A DNA stretch of 64,000 nt from Streptomyces subrutilus (GCF_008704535.1 NZ_CP023701.1:2356001-2420000); one strand, 5' to 3'. Shown: positions 36,801-45,208, counted from the first letter of the stretch. Numbers and translations: made by a program. The notes: generated from the letters alone by a model not told the origin.

Positions 36801-36894
36801 CGGCGCGGGCCAGCGCGCCGGTGAGTACGGCCAGTTCGTCGGCGCGGCCGACGAACACCGGGCTGACAGATCGGGTCTCCACGCCGCCGAGCAT
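33808..36894 (-). CDS. Large ATP-binding LuxR-family regulator (LAL type)
   Basis: This 1028-residue regulator has an N-terminal AAA-type ATPase (Walker A GGEAGVGKTRLTEEF near residue 40; Walker B LVLVLEDLHWAD near 130), a long helical TPR-like middle, and a C-terminal LuxR helix-turn-helix (GLTGRERDVLRLVAVGNTNR, then ISPKTASVHVSNILAKLGVSGR). It belongs to the MalT/LAL group common as pathway activators in Streptomyces. The ATG at 36894 (MLGGVETRSVSPVFVGRADEL) is chosen since the ATPase domain starts right after it. No biosynthetic cluster is adjacent, so its target is unknown. Its 3' end overlaps the small gene at 33657-33845. Confidence 0.88.
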   Translation of the reverse strand: MLGGVETRSVSPVFVGRADELAVLTGALARAAAGEPQALLIGGEAGVGKTRLTEEFLCAADRRGAVVAVGGCVEIGAEGLPFAPFSTALRALHRSLPGQLAEAAAGQEGELARILPELGDTPRGPHDEESTARLFELTARMLERLAAERTLVLVLEDLHWADTSTRHLLAYLFRTLGSGRLVVVATYRADDVHRRHPLRPLLAELDRLRTVRRIELPRFNRAEVRRQLAGILASQPDEDFVDSVFDRSDGNAFFVEELVASRASGCRTGLTESLRDLLLVRVEVLSEEAQRVVRVVAEGGSTVEYELLRAAAGLTEDELIEALRAAVGANILLATSDGDGYRFRHSLVREAVSDDLLPGERARVNRRYARALEADGTLIRAEERVIRLASHWYHANDPAKALPAVLAASVAARRRHAYSEQLRLLERAMDLWDSAPEEVREALRPADYTEVYPPCGCDPASTPLRRLDLLAEATVAARYGGERERALKITKMALRLLDGEDPLRAAWFWTERSRLVAGLGRSDGWEEIAKAQDLVRGLPPSRVHAEVLVWAAGWGMLHDPGPGNLVAAERAVAYARMVGAEETELNARITVGCLLTDSGTGTGTGESGLGELLAVKDRAAELGLTQLVGRAHINLTSQLESMGRSREAVELGRQGVELVSRSRLSDSEAWVSGNVAESLYSLGRWDEAAEAARRTLLVGQSAAPRGSGAARLAYLALARGELSEATAQLAAAHAHFGTHDNQPQHRIPLYRLAIGVAAGEGRIADVRTEVAAAVAYGFPLGQHRYAWPLLLAGASAEAEARGLPAADAGRAAALDVLRTAARALATPVPVWAAHSEYVRAELLRAEGRDTVADWTAVEQAVRPLERPYLLARARHRLAEALLASGADREPVAALLREAHTTADALGARRLREDLALLAQRARLPLAAPKALPPATAPRTDPAADLGLTGRERDVLRLVAVGNTNRQIAEELFISPKTASVHVSNILAKLGVSGRGEAAALAHRLRLFPPSEPVGGPISPRPGAPRRGV

Positions 36895-36974
36895 CGCACA
36901 TGCGTCCGGTCCGGCGGCAGCCGTGATCATTTCGCGGGCCGCCGGGTACGGGTACGCGCGCCGCGCGCCGCGGT

Positions 36975-37151
36975 TCACGCGGCGCGGGTGAAGCGGCCCC
37001 GCTGCGTCCTCACCGGCCCCTCGGCTTCCCGGCCGCGCGAGGAACGGCGCAGCGCCTTGCGGGCCTCCCGCGCCTCCCGCGCCCTGCGGTACTCGTCGGC
37101 CCGCCGGATGAGGTCGGCACTGCGGGCGGCGGCCATCTCGTACTCGAACAT
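36975..37151 (-). CDS. Small basic protein of unknown function
   Basis: This is a 58-residue, very Arg-rich protein, MFEYEMAAARSADLIRRADE, then an Arg/Ala/Glu helix and a basic tail RTQRGRFTRAA. The ATG at 37151 has AGGGAG about seven bases upstream. It is likely a single charged helix with a disordered tail. No family is recognised with certainty, though similar short proteins are frequent in Streptomyces. It is upstream of the LuxR gene, on the same strand, with an 80-base gap. Confidence 0.6.
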   Translation of the reverse strand: MFEYEMAAARSADLIRRADEYRRAREAREARKALRRSSRGREAEGPVRTQRGRFTRAA

Positions 37152-37309
37152 CGCGTACTCCCTGGGGGGTTTCTCGGGCACCTCGTTCGGTGTGGTCCAA
37201 GATTCGCTTCCCAGGGGGTACCGCCACATCGGGAGCATGCCGCATCTGTCCGGCCCCGGAGTCCTTAGGCCGGGGCCGACGGGCTCCGCGGGTGCCTTAG
37301 CCGGGTGCC

Positions 37310-37918
37310 TCAGGGCTGGGCGGCCGCGGGGACCTCGGGCAGGGGGAGGAAGTACATGACGGCGAAGACGATCATGCCGAGGGCGCCCAGGGCGACGGCG
37401 GCCCAGGCGACGGCACGGACCCAGTTCGGCAGGGTGCGGCCGGGGGCGCCGAAGGCCGGGCGGGCGAGGACGAAGACGGCCAGCAGCAGGGCCAGGGTGG
37501 CCAGCACGCCGTTGGCGAGGGCGGTGAGGTGCCAGGCGTCCCCGTACAGGGAGGCGATCTGGTCCTTCGGCGGGGCGGACTTGTTGCCCTCGATCTGGCC
37601 GATCAGGGTCTGGCGCTCGGCCAGGACGCGGGAGACCCAGCTGCCGCTGAGGGCGACGAGTCCGAGCCCGGCGGCCGCGACGGCGGCCGCACCCGATCCG
37701 ACGCCCGCGGAGCGCACCTCGTCCTCGACCGGCTCCTCGTCGAACTCGTCGTCGTCCGGGTCCGTGTCGGTCCCGGCGGTGACGGCCCCGGCGGGCTCGG
37801 CCTCGGGGCGGGCTTCGGTGCCGGCCTCGGCGGCCCGGTCGGCCTCGGCCTTCTTCAGGTCGGCGGGGGCGGCGTCCGCCTCGGGGGCGGTCGGGTCGGG
37901 GGTCTTCGTGGTGTCCAT
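37310..37918 (-). CDS. Hypothetical membrane protein with acidic N-terminal region
   Basis: This 202-residue protein has a disordered Ala/Glu/Asp-rich N-terminal half (residues 1-75, with a dense run of Asp and Glu near 55-65), then three hydrophobic segments (about 78-95, 135-155 and 170-192). No enzyme motif is seen. The ATG at 37918 (MDTTKTPDPTAPEAD) is used; a GTG nine bases earlier is equally possible since neither has a strong ribosome-binding site. The function is unknown. It is in a minus-strand run with the MMPL exporter upstream. Confidence 0.65.
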   Translation of the reverse strand: MDTTKTPDPTAPEADAAPADLKKAEADRAAEAGTEARPEAEPAGAVTAGTDTDPDDDEFDEEPVEDEVRSAGVGSGAAAVAAAGLGLVALSGSWVSRVLAERQTLIGQIEGNKSAPPKDQIASLYGDAWHLTALANGVLATLALLLAVFVLARPAFGAPGRTLPNWVRAVAWAAVALGALGMIVFAVMYFLPLPEVPAAAQP

Positions 37919-38093
37919 GCCGGGCACCGTAGGCGGCCTGTCTGAGAGGTTGATGAGAATCCGCCGGAGGTGGCGGAGCGGCCCGTCCCGACGGGCCGTG
38001 CGGGCCGCGGCGCGGGCGGAGCGGGGTGTCCGCGGCGCCCGGCCGACGGCCTCGGGCCCCCGTTCGCCGGCGGGCTCACGGGGGTGCGCGGGA

Positions 38094-40331
38094 TCACCGG
38101 GCCGCGGTGGCGCTCTCGCTGTCGCTCCCGCTCGCGGCGGTCCGCCGCGCCGGAAGCGGCGCGTGCGGTCCGCGGTCCGGTGGTTCGATGCTGATGCGGG
38201 GCAGCCGCCGGTCGAGCCAGGCGGGCAGCCACCAGTTCGCGCCGCCCAGCAGGTGCATCAGGGCGGGGACGAGCAGGGTGCGCAGGACGAAGGCGTCGAG
38301 GGCGACGGCCGCGGCGAGCGCGATGCCGAACATCGCGATGATCCGGTCACCGCTCAGCACGAAGGCCAGGAACACGGAGATCATGATGACGGCCGCCGAG
38401 TTGATGACCCGGCTGGTCTCCGCCAGGCCGACGCGGACGGCGCGCCGGTTGTCCCCGGTCTCCAGCCACTCCTCGTACATGCGGCTGACGAGGAAGACCT
38501 GGTAGTCCATGGAGAGCCCGAAGAGCACGGACACCATGATCACGGGGAGGAAGGGCTCGATCGGCCCGGCGCTGCCCAGCCCGAGCAGTTCGCTGCCCCA
38601 GCCCCATTGGAAGACCGCCACCACCACGCCGAAGGACGAGGCGACCGCGGCGATGTTCATCACGGCGGCCTTGAGCGGGATGCCGATGGACCGGAAGGCC
38701 AGCAGCAGCAGGACGCAGCCGAGGGCGACGACCACCCCGACGAACAGGGGCAGTTTGCCGATGACGACCTCGGCGAAGTCGTCGTAGCCGGCGGTCACCC
38801 CGCCGACGTGGACCCGCATGGAGTTGCCGTGCCCGGCGCGCGGGATGACCTCCTCGCGCAGGGTGTCGACGAGGTCGCTCGTGGCCCGGGACTGGGGCGC
38901 CGATTGCGGTACGACGGTCAGGACGGCGGTGTCGCCGCTCCGGTTGAGGACGGCCGGGCCGGCGGAGGCCACGCCCTTCGTGTCCCGGAGCGCCGCGGCC
39001 AGGGCCTCGACGGCCACCCGGTCCCCCGCCCCGTCGAGGCGGGCGACGACGGTCAGCGGACCGTTGGTACCGGGGCCGAACCCGTCGGCGAGCAGGTCGT
39101 AGGCCTGCCGGGTGGTGGAAGAGGCCGGGTTGTTGCCCTGGTCCGAAGTGCCGAGGTGGAGGGAGAGCGTGGGCAGCGCGAGCACCAGCATGACCACGGT
39201 GGCGACGGCGCCGAGCAGTTTGGGGTGCCGCTCCACGAAGCCGGACCAGCGGACGGCGAAGCCGGTGGCCTGCTCGGGCCGCGGCCCTTCGGCGGCGAGC
39301 CTGCGCCGCTCGCGGCGCGAGAGGGCCCGCGGGCCGATCCAGGAAAGGAGCGCCGGCAGCAGGGTGACCGAGGCGGCGACCGTCAGCACCACGGTGACGG
39401 AGGCCGCGATCGCGACCCCGTCGAGGAAGTCCAGCCGCAGCACGAGCATGCCGAGCAGCGCGATGCAGACGGTGGCTCCGGCGAAGACGACGGCCCGGCC
39501 GGTGGTGGCGACGGCGTTCTCCGCCGCCTCTTCGACGGGCAGGCCGCGCACCAGGCCCTTGCGGTGGCGGGTCACGATGAACAGGGCGTAGTCGATGCCG
39601 ACACCGAGGCCCACCAGGGTGCCGAGCATGGGGGCGAAGTCGGCGACCGGCATCGCGTGGCCGAGGAGGGTGATGCCGAAATAGGCGGTGCCCACGCTGA
39701 CGAGCGCCGTCGCGATGGGCAGCAGGCTGGCGGCGAGCGAGCCGAAGGCCAGGAAGAGCACGAGGGCGGCGACGGCGACGCCGATGACCTCGGCGAGGTG
39801 CGCGGTGGGCGCCTCGGTCAGGGCGATGGCCCGGCCGCCGAGTTCCACCCGCAGGCCGCCGGCCTCGGTGCCGGCGTTCTTGGCGGCGGCCACGACGGCC
39901 TTGGCCTGGGCCTCGGGCACGGCGTCGCCCGGCCGGTCGAAGGTCACCACGGCGTAGGCGGTGCGCCCATCGGGGCTGATTCGGGCGGCGCTCTCGGGAC
40001 CGGTCCCGTACGGGCCCTCGACCGAGCCGACGCCGGGGAGCGCGGCGACCGTGTCCAGGGCGCGGGTCATGCGCTGCTCGATGTCCGGGGTCCGCGCGCT
40101 CTCGTGGTCCGGGGCCCGCCACACGATGGTGTTCGTGTCGCCGCCCTGGCCGTGGAAGGCCTCGCGGAGCAGGTCGTTGGCCTTGCCCGATTCGGTGCCG
40201 GGCACCTCGTAGTTGTTGGAGAACGCCGCACCGGCGGTACCCGCGGCCAGCGCGCTCCCGCCGAGGGCCAGCAGCCAGATCAGGACGGCGAGGAGTCGGT
40301 GGCGCATGCACCACCGTGCGAGTGCTGCCAA
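38094..40331 (-). CDS. MMPL family RND-type transporter
   Basis: This 745-residue transporter has 12 predicted membrane helices in two halves, each with a large external loop after the first helix. The RND motif regions are LGTLVGLGVGIDYALFIVTRHR near residue 235 (Asp/Tyr relay) and VSVLFGLSMDYQVFLVSRMYEEW near residue 610. MMPL proteins export lipids or other hydrophobic compounds. A TTG at 40331 is chosen: AGGGAG lies eight bases upstream and the product starts LAALARWCMRHRLLAVL, as in related proteins. A longer ATG frame to 40382 lacks such a site. The substrate is unknown. Confidence 0.85.
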   Translation of the reverse strand: MAALARWCMRHRLLAVLIWLLALGGSALAAGTAGAAFSNNYEVPGTESGKANDLLREAFHGQGGDTNTIVWRAPDHESARTPDIEQRMTRALDTVAALPGVGSVEGPYGTGPESAARISPDGRTAYAVVTFDRPGDAVPEAQAKAVVAAAKNAGTEAGGLRVELGGRAIALTEAPTAHLAEVIGVAVAALVLFLAFGSLAASLLPIATALVSVGTAYFGITLLGHAMPVADFAPMLGTLVGLGVGIDYALFIVTRHRKGLVRGLPVEEAAENAVATTGRAVVFAGATVCIALLGMLVLRLDFLDGVAIAASVTVVLTVAASVTLLPALLSWIGPRALSRRERRRLAAEGPRPEQATGFAVRWSGFVERHPKLLGAVATVVMLVLALPTLSLHLGTSDQGNNPASSTTRQAYDLLADGFGPGTNGPLTVVARLDGAGDRVAVEALAAALRDTKGVASAGPAVLNRSGDTAVLTVVPQSAPQSRATSDLVDTLREEVIPRAGHGNSMRVHVGGVTAGYDDFAEVVIGKLPLFVGVVVALGCVLLLLAFRSIGIPLKAAVMNIAAVASSFGVVVAVFQWGWGSELLGLGSAGPIEPFLPVIMVSVLFGLSMDYQVFLVSRMYEEWLETGDNRRAVRVGLAETSRVINSAAVIMISVFLAFVLSGDRIIAMFGIALAAAVALDAFVLRTLLVPALMHLLGGANWWLPAWLDRRLPRISIEPPDRGPHAPLPARRTAASGSDSESATAAR

Positions 40332-40529
40332 CGGAGGTGCTCCCTGGTGGTTCGGATCTTTACCGGGGAGGGCCCGTCGCAAAGAACACGTGAACTGAAC
40401 GCTTCAACCGGTGAAGGTACGGCCGCGGGCACGGGGGATCACCCCGGGATGCGGCCCAGGTGGTCTACACCGTGCACCATCTCAGCGTTTGATGATCCTC
40501 GGCCCGTTTCGTGGGCATCGTCACAGGGG

Positions 40530-40552
40530 CAACGGGCCCGGTGGGGCCGTTG
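40530..40552 (-). terminator. Hairpin just past the cupin gene
   Basis: CAACGG (40530-40535) and CCGTTG (40547-40552) with an inner CCC/GGG pairing form a hairpin directly after the cupin stop codon on the minus strand. Confidence 0.5.
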
Positions 40553-40553
40553 G

Positions 40554-40970
40554 TCACGGCCTCGGGTGGCCGGCCGTCCCGGCGGCCCCGTGCCCCGAGG
40601 GCTCGTCGGCCCGGTAGCCCGGGACCGAGGGCCACCTGACGGTGAGGACCACCGCGTCCTCCTCCGCGTACCAGGAGTGGTCGACCCCGCGGCCCCAGAG
40701 CACGTAGTCGCCCTGCTCGGCGAGGACGACGCTGCGTTCCGGGAAGTCCAGCCGGAAGCGGCCGCTGATCAGCACCAGCAGCGCGGTGCGCCGCTCGGCG
40801 GTCGCCCACCGCTCCCGCTCGTCCCCCCGCGGGTGCACGCCCCACTTGATCTCCACGTCCCGGCTGTGCCGGGGGTCCGCCGGGTCCTTGAAGTGGCCCA
40901 GCAGCCAGCCGCGGTCGGCGGCCGCGTCGGGGGTGGCCTTGCCGGTGTAGATGGTGGAGTCGGCGTTCAC
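40554..40970 (-). CDS. Cupin-domain protein
   Basis: This 138-residue single-domain cupin has the two cupin motifs in weak form: the region around KWGVHPRGDERERWATAERR at residues 58-78 and the second motif GDYVLWGRGVDHSWYAEEDA near residue 105. It resembles small signal- or sugar-binding cupins with no catalytic assignment. The GTG at 40970 (MNADSTIYTGKATPDA) is used; no clear ribosome-binding site is present. It diverges from a GNAT gene with only 55 bases between the starts. Confidence 0.7.
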   Translation of the reverse strand: MNADSTIYTGKATPDAAADRGWLLGHFKDPADPRHSRDVEIKWGVHPRGDERERWATAERRTALLVLISGRFRLDFPERSVVLAEQGDYVLWGRGVDHSWYAEEDAVVLTVRWPSVPGYRADEPSGHGAAGTAGHPRP

Positions 40971-41025
40971 GGAGGTGAGGCTAATGCAGTTGTGCGGGTG
41001 CCCCGGACCCTGATGAGCTGGCCGG

Positions 41026-41826
41026 ATGACGATCGAACGTGACGCATTGACGGACATCCGGGACCGCTACGACGCCCTGGTGCGCAGGGAGGCACGGCCC
41101 GACAGCGCCGAGGCCCGGGTGGAACGGGCGGGCGGGGTCGTCCGGCACGTCATGCCGGGGGCCGGGTGGAACGGGATCATCTGGTCGGACCTCGACGAGG
41201 AGACGGCGGACGCGGAGATCGCGGCGCAGGTGGCGTTCTTCACCGAACGCGGGGCGTCGGAGTTCGAGTGGAAGCTCTACGGCCACGACCGGCCGGCGGA
41301 CCTGGGCGAGCGGCTGCGGGCGGCCGGGCTGGTACCGGACGCGGCCGAGACCCTGATGGTGGCGCGGACGGACGACCTCGCCCGGCTGTCGGTCGAGCCG
41401 CCGGACGGCATCACCGTGCGGCCGGTGACGGACGAGGCGGGCCTGGACCTGATGATGGCGGTCCACGACCGCGCCTTCGAGGCCGACCGCCCGACGCACC
41501 TGCGGGAGCAGGTGCTCGCCATGCTCCGCGAGGAGCCCGACTCCATCGCCGCCGTGGTCGCCATGGCGGGCGACACCCCGGTGTGCGCGGCCCGCGTCGA
41601 GATGCGCCCGGGCACCGAGTTCGCGGGCCTCTGGGGCGGCGGCACGGACCCCCGGTGGCGCGGCCGCGGCGTCTACCGCCACCTGGTGTCCCACCGCGCG
41701 CGCCTGGCGGCGGCCCGCAGCGTCCCGTACCTCCAAGTGGATGCCTCGGACGAAAGCCGTCCCATCCTGGAGCGCCTGGGCTTCGAAGTCCTGGGCGTGA
41801 CGGTGCCGTACATGTGGAGGGGGTAG
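41026..41826 (+). CDS. GNAT family N-acetyltransferase
   Basis: This is a 266-residue protein with a non-catalytic N-terminal half and a GNAT domain at about residues 125-262. The acetyl-CoA motif is WGGGTDPRWRGRGVYRHLVS near residue 208 (Q/R-x-x-G-x-G/A as RGRGVY), followed by LQVDASDESRPILERLGFEV. The N-terminal half resembles the degenerate first domain of tandem GNATs. The substrate is unknown. The ATG at 41026 has weak upstream pairing. It converges with the siderophore-interacting protein gene across a very C-rich 69-base stretch. Confidence 0.82.
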   Translation: MTIERDALTDIRDRYDALVRREARPDSAEARVERAGGVVRHVMPGAGWNGIIWSDLDEETADAEIAAQVAFFTERGASEFEWKLYGHDRPADLGERLRAAGLVPDAAETLMVARTDDLARLSVEPPDGITVRPVTDEAGLDLMMAVHDRAFEADRPTHLREQVLAMLREEPDSIAAVVAMAGDTPVCAARVEMRPGTEFAGLWGGGTDPRWRGRGVYRHLVSHRARLAAARSVPYLQVDASDESRPILERLGFEVLGVTVPYMWRG

Positions 41827-41895
41827 GGGTCGGGCACCACGGGCCCCCGCCCCCGCCCCACCCACCCCCACCCCCCGACGCCCCCCGAGCCGCCC

Positions 41896-42630
41896 TCAGC
41901 CTGCCGGTCGCCAGTAGCCCAGGCCGTTCACCCGCTGCTTCGGCAGGGCGAGGTCCTTGCGGAGGTAGGACGTGAGGGTGCGGGTCGTTGCCGTGTCGCA
42001 GGCCAGCCATACGTACGCCGAGGACGGGTCCTCCACCAGTTCCGGCAGTTCGGCCTTGACCCGGTCGACCAGTGCCGTGCCGCCGCGCGAGACCCGGCGG
42101 ACGTCGTGCCGGGCCGTGTCCAGTCGTACCGGCAGCTCCGCGTCCGAGGCGTGCTGCGTCTCGAACCAGATCGTCGCCGGGGTCTGGGGGAAGGCGTCCA
42201 GCAGGGAGTTGATCGCCGGGAGGGAGGCCGGGTCGCCGATGACGAGCAGGCGTTCCGGGGCCGGGGCGGGGGCGGTGAATCCGGTGCCCTGGACGGTCGC
42301 GTCGATGGTGTCGCCGGGCCGGGCGGCGCGCGCCCACGCGCTCGCGGCGCCGTCGTGCAGGGCGAACTCGAAGGAGAACGTGCCCGTTCGGGGGTCCGGG
42401 TCCACGAGCGTGTAGGCCCGCTGGTGCGGCCGGCCGGCGCCCTCGAACCACACGCGCACCCACATCGTGGGGTGCAGGGACGCGCCGGCCTCGGCGAGGA
42501 GTCCGCCGTCCGTGAAGTGCACCCGACGGTAGTTCGCGGTGACCTCTTCGGTCCCCGTCACGGTGAACGTGAAGTCCTTGCCCCGCATGAGCTTGAGGAC
42601 CACGCCCTCCCAGCCCTTGCCGACCGCCAT
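41896..42630 (-). CDS. Siderophore-interacting protein (ferric-siderophore reductase)
   Basis: This 244-residue protein of the SIP/ViuB family uses FAD and NAD(P)H to release iron from ferric siderophores in the cytoplasm. The FAD motif is in RPHQRAYTLVDPDPRTGTF near residue 70, the phosphate loop near LLVIGDPASLPAINSLL at 130, and the C-terminal VWLACDTATTRTLTSYLR near 210. Length fits the family. A 19-base iron box lies 29 bases upstream of the ATG, so expression should rise under iron limitation through DmdR1/IdeR. A remnant of a siderophore-type acyltransferase gene faces it. Confidence 0.88.
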   Translation of the reverse strand: MAVGKGWEGVVLKLMRGKDFTFTVTGTEEVTANYRRVHFTDGGLLAEAGASLHPTMWVRVWFEGAGRPHQRAYTLVDPDPRTGTFSFEFALHDGAASAWARAARPGDTIDATVQGTGFTAPAPAPERLLVIGDPASLPAINSLLDAFPQTPATIWFETQHASDAELPVRLDTARHDVRRVSRGGTALVDRVKAELPELVEDPSSAYVWLACDTATTRTLTSYLRKDLALPKQRVNGLGYWRPAG

Positions 42631-42659
42631 GTCCGACCCCTCCCCTGTGCGCCCTATAG

Positions 42660-42678
42660 TTAGGCCAGCCTAACCTAA
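42660..42678 (-). promoter_or_regulatory. Iron box (DmdR1/IdeR operator)
   Basis: The minus-strand sequence TTAGGTTAGGCTGGCCTAA matches the Streptomyces iron box TTAGGTTAGGCTCACCTAA at 17 of 19 bases. It sits 29 bases before the siderophore-interacting protein start and 17 bases before the acyltransferase remnant, so it may have controlled both. Confidence 0.85.
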
Positions 42679-42695
42679 GCCATCCCGGGAACTAC

Positions 42696-42973
42696 GTGAG
42701 CAGCGTCGACAGGAGCGTGAGCAGGAGCGAGGGCGGCGCGGGGTTGATGATCGCCTTCATGTCGTTCGTGTTCTCCGACGGCAGGAAGCGGCGCGTGGTC
42801 GCCGAGCCGGACGCCCGCAACGAGAAGGCCATCGCCCGGCTGCAGCGCACCGGTCTCGCGCTCGGCCCGGAGCTGGAGCTCCCCGAGATCGACTGCCCGC
42901 GGTCCACCTCCCGGCGAAGCGGGCCCGCCTCGCCTTCCTCGACTCGCCGGTGCCGCTGCCCGAAAACCACTGA
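42696..42973 (+). pseudogene. Remnant of a siderophore-type N-acyltransferase (AlcB/DesC-like GNAT)
   Basis: Only the C-terminal part of a GNAT of the siderophore biosynthesis group is present. The frame from GTG 42696 reads through RVVAEPDARNEKAIARLQRT and GPELELPEID, the usual end of the acceptor domain, then goes out of frame. Inserting one base after GAC near 42890 restores LPAVHLPAKRARLAFLDSP and a stop at 42973. So the gene lacks most of its N-terminal half and also carries an apparent one-base deletion. It faces an iron-regulated reductase gene, suggesting a decayed siderophore locus. A sequencing error could explain the frameshift but not the truncation. Confidence 0.55.
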
Positions 42974-43200
42974 CGGGGGCGGCCCGCCCGGCCGGGCGCT
43001 CGGCTAACGGAGGCTGCCGGGAAGGTGGTTGGGCGGGTCGGGCACCGGGCGGGGAGCGGGCCGGTTCCCGCTGCCGGTGGGGGGATCGGGGCGGGGGCGG
43101 TGTTCGTCGCGTCGGCTTGCCGACACGGATTCCGCTCATATCGTCACCCTAACGGGACGTCGATTTCCATTGACCCCGCCCGGCCTCCGGCAGGAAGCTG

Positions 43201-45072
43201 ATGCCCACTCAAAGCATTCCGGGGTGGGGAACATTGACCAGTCAGAACCTGCACATCGGACCGGACTCGGCAGCGGACCGCTACCGCCTCCTCCGGTCCA
43301 TCGGGCGCGGCGGGGAGGCCGTGCTCTATCTCGCGGAGATCGAGCTCGCGGGCGGATCGGAGCCCGTGGTCGTCAAGGTGCTGGACTCCAAGACGACCAT
43401 CACGCCCGACGTCTTCGACCGCATCAGCCAGAAGTGGAACGAGCAGGCCGAGCTGCTGCGCTTCGTCCACCGGCCGGGCGTCGTCGGCGTCCGGGAGCAC
43501 TTCGAGGGGCCGCCCATCCACCGGCCCGGGGAGTCCGCCACGCTCACCGGGCGGGCGCTCGTCCTCGTCATGAACCACGTCGACGGCCTGGACCTGCGGG
43601 ACTGGCGGGCGGAGCGGACGCTGGCCACCGCCGCCGAGCGGCGTGAGGTGATGCGCACGCTGGAGCAGCTGGCCGACGTGCTGGACTGGCTGCACTCGGG
43701 GAAGGCCACACCGTCCGGGCGCCAGGTCATCCACGGCGACCTCTCCCCCGGCAACGTCATGGTCGACGCCCACGGGCAGGCCACGCTGGTCGACTTCGGC
43801 CTCAGCAAGCTGACCGCCGACCATCAGACGGCGGAGGTGTGGTTCACGCCTGGCTACGCGGCCCCCGAGGTGTTCGACGGCAAGCGGACGCCGGGTGCGG
43901 ACCGGTACGCCTTCGGGGCCATCGCGTACTTCCTGCTCAGCGGCCAGTCGCCGCCCGCCACGCCCGAGCAGCTGGCCCACGCGCTGACCGAGCTGCCGCA
44001 GATCGCGGTGCTGGACGCGGAACAGCGGGCCCGGATCACCTCGATCTACGCGGCCGACCCGGGCAAGCGGCCGGTGAACCTGGCCGGCTGGATGAAGGAC
44101 GTCCGGCACGCGGTGGTCTCCACGACCACCTCGACCTCGCAGCGGGTGGTCGCAGACTCCCCGCCGAAGCCGGCCGTGCCCCCGCCGCCGGTGGCGCCGC
44201 CGCAGCCCCTGGCCGCGCCCGCCTCCGCGCCCGTGGCCCGGCCCCCCGCGCAGAGCCCGCCCGCCCCCACCCCCACCCCCGCCCACGAGCCCGAGCCCGA
44301 GCCGGTGCGGGCCACGGTCCCGGAGGGGTACGGGGCTCCGTTCTCCCACGGAGCGCAGGCGCCCACCGCGGAGCAGCCCCAGCCGTACGCGCCGGGACCC
44401 GCGCCCGCACCCGCGCCCGCGCCGAAGAAGAGGCGGCGTACCGCGCTGGTCGTCGGCGCGGTGGCGGCGGTGCTGCTGCTCACCGCCGGGGCGTTCGCCG
44501 GGGCGCGGCTGCTCAAGGACGAGGACCGGGGGACGGACCGGGCCGCGGCCGACACGCCCGTCGCCCCGGCGGCGAGCACGCCCGGGCCGTCGGCGCCCGA
44601 CCCGTCCGAGAGCGCGACGGACGAGCCCGCGGTCCAGCCCAGCGCCTCGGGTTCGCAGCCGCCGTCCGGCATCGCGCCGGACGTCAAGGCCGCCGACCTG
44701 ACGGTGATGCGCCCGGTCTCGGAACTCGACAACTTCACGGTGGGTTCCGCCAAGATCGACACCAGGCAGTACGGCGCCGCGTTCATCGGGGAGCACAGCT
44801 GCGACTTCGACGCGACCGCGGAGTTCGACCTCAACCGCGAGTGGAAGCACCTGGAGTTCACGGCGGGCATCGACGACGGGTCCACGAAGGAGAAGGGGCG
44901 GGTCAGCATCTCCCTCGACGGTCAGCCCGCCGCGTTCTCCGAGCTCGTGGAGCTCGGCAAGCCGGTCACGAAGTCGGTGGACGTGAGCGGGGCGCTGCGG
45001 CTGCGCATCAAGGTGGAGAAGGGCTGCGACACCGGAATCGTCGTGATCGCGGCCCCTCAGCTCACCCGCTGA
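43201..45072 (+). CDS. Membrane-anchored serine/threonine protein kinase with NPCBM-like sensor
   Basis: This is a 623-residue protein. The kinase domain is at about residues 27-300: glycine loop GRGGEAVLYLAE, Lys59 in VVVKV, catalytic loop HGDLSPGNV (Asp180) and DFG (Asp198). The usual HRD-K-x-x-N is HGDLSPGN, so the Arg of HRD is lost and the catalytic-loop Lys is Ser; it is a non-RD kinase of unusual type. A long Pro/Ala linker (about 315-410) leads to one membrane helix (about 413-438) and an extracellular domain at about 490-620 that resembles NPCBM carbohydrate-binding modules (SELDNFTVGSAKIDTRQYG). It is monocistronic, ending at a long terminator. Confidence 0.85.
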   Translation: MPTQSIPGWGTLTSQNLHIGPDSAADRYRLLRSIGRGGEAVLYLAEIELAGGSEPVVVKVLDSKTTITPDVFDRISQKWNEQAELLRFVHRPGVVGVREHFEGPPIHRPGESATLTGRALVLVMNHVDGLDLRDWRAERTLATAAERREVMRTLEQLADVLDWLHSGKATPSGRQVIHGDLSPGNVMVDAHGQATLVDFGLSKLTADHQTAEVWFTPGYAAPEVFDGKRTPGADRYAFGAIAYFLLSGQSPPATPEQLAHALTELPQIAVLDAEQRARITSIYAADPGKRPVNLAGWMKDVRHAVVSTTTSTSQRVVADSPPKPAVPPPPVAPPQPLAAPASAPVARPPAQSPPAPTPTPAHEPEPEPVRATVPEGYGAPFSHGAQAPTAEQPQPYAPGPAPAPAPAPKKRRRTALVVGAVAAVLLLTAGAFAGARLLKDEDRGTDRAAADTPVAPAASTPGPSAPDPSESATDEPAVQPSASGSQPPSGIAPDVKAADLTVMRPVSELDNFTVGSAKIDTRQYGAAFIGEHSCDFDATAEFDLNREWKHLEFTAGIDDGSTKEKGRVSISLDGQPAAFSELVELGKPVTKSVDVSGALRLRIKVEKGCDTGIVVIAAPQLTR

Positions 45073-45158
45073 CCCGCTGACCCCACGGCCCCCCGACCTG
45101 CTCATCCGCCGACCTCGCACCGGCCGACCTCCCACCGGCCGCCACCGGCTCGGGAGCA

Positions 45159-45208
45159 CCACGCGGACGGCCCCGCACCGGAACTCCGGTGCGGGGCCGT
45201 CCGCGTGG
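45159..45208. terminator. Bidirectional terminator between kinase and gatB
   Basis: A perfect 23-bp stem (45159-45181 and 45186-45208) with loop AACT lies between two converging genes. It is the longest hairpin noticed in the window. Confidence 0.85.

Noticed and set aside
41827..41895. Very C-rich stretch between the GNAT and siderophore-interacting genes
   Set aside because: It looks like a structured element at first, but it is a homopolymer-like run without a clear stem or repeat unit.
42692..42970. Minus-strand frame over the acyltransferase remnant
   Set aside because: It has a Ser/Arg-rich composition and no similarity, while the plus strand shows a recognisable family end.
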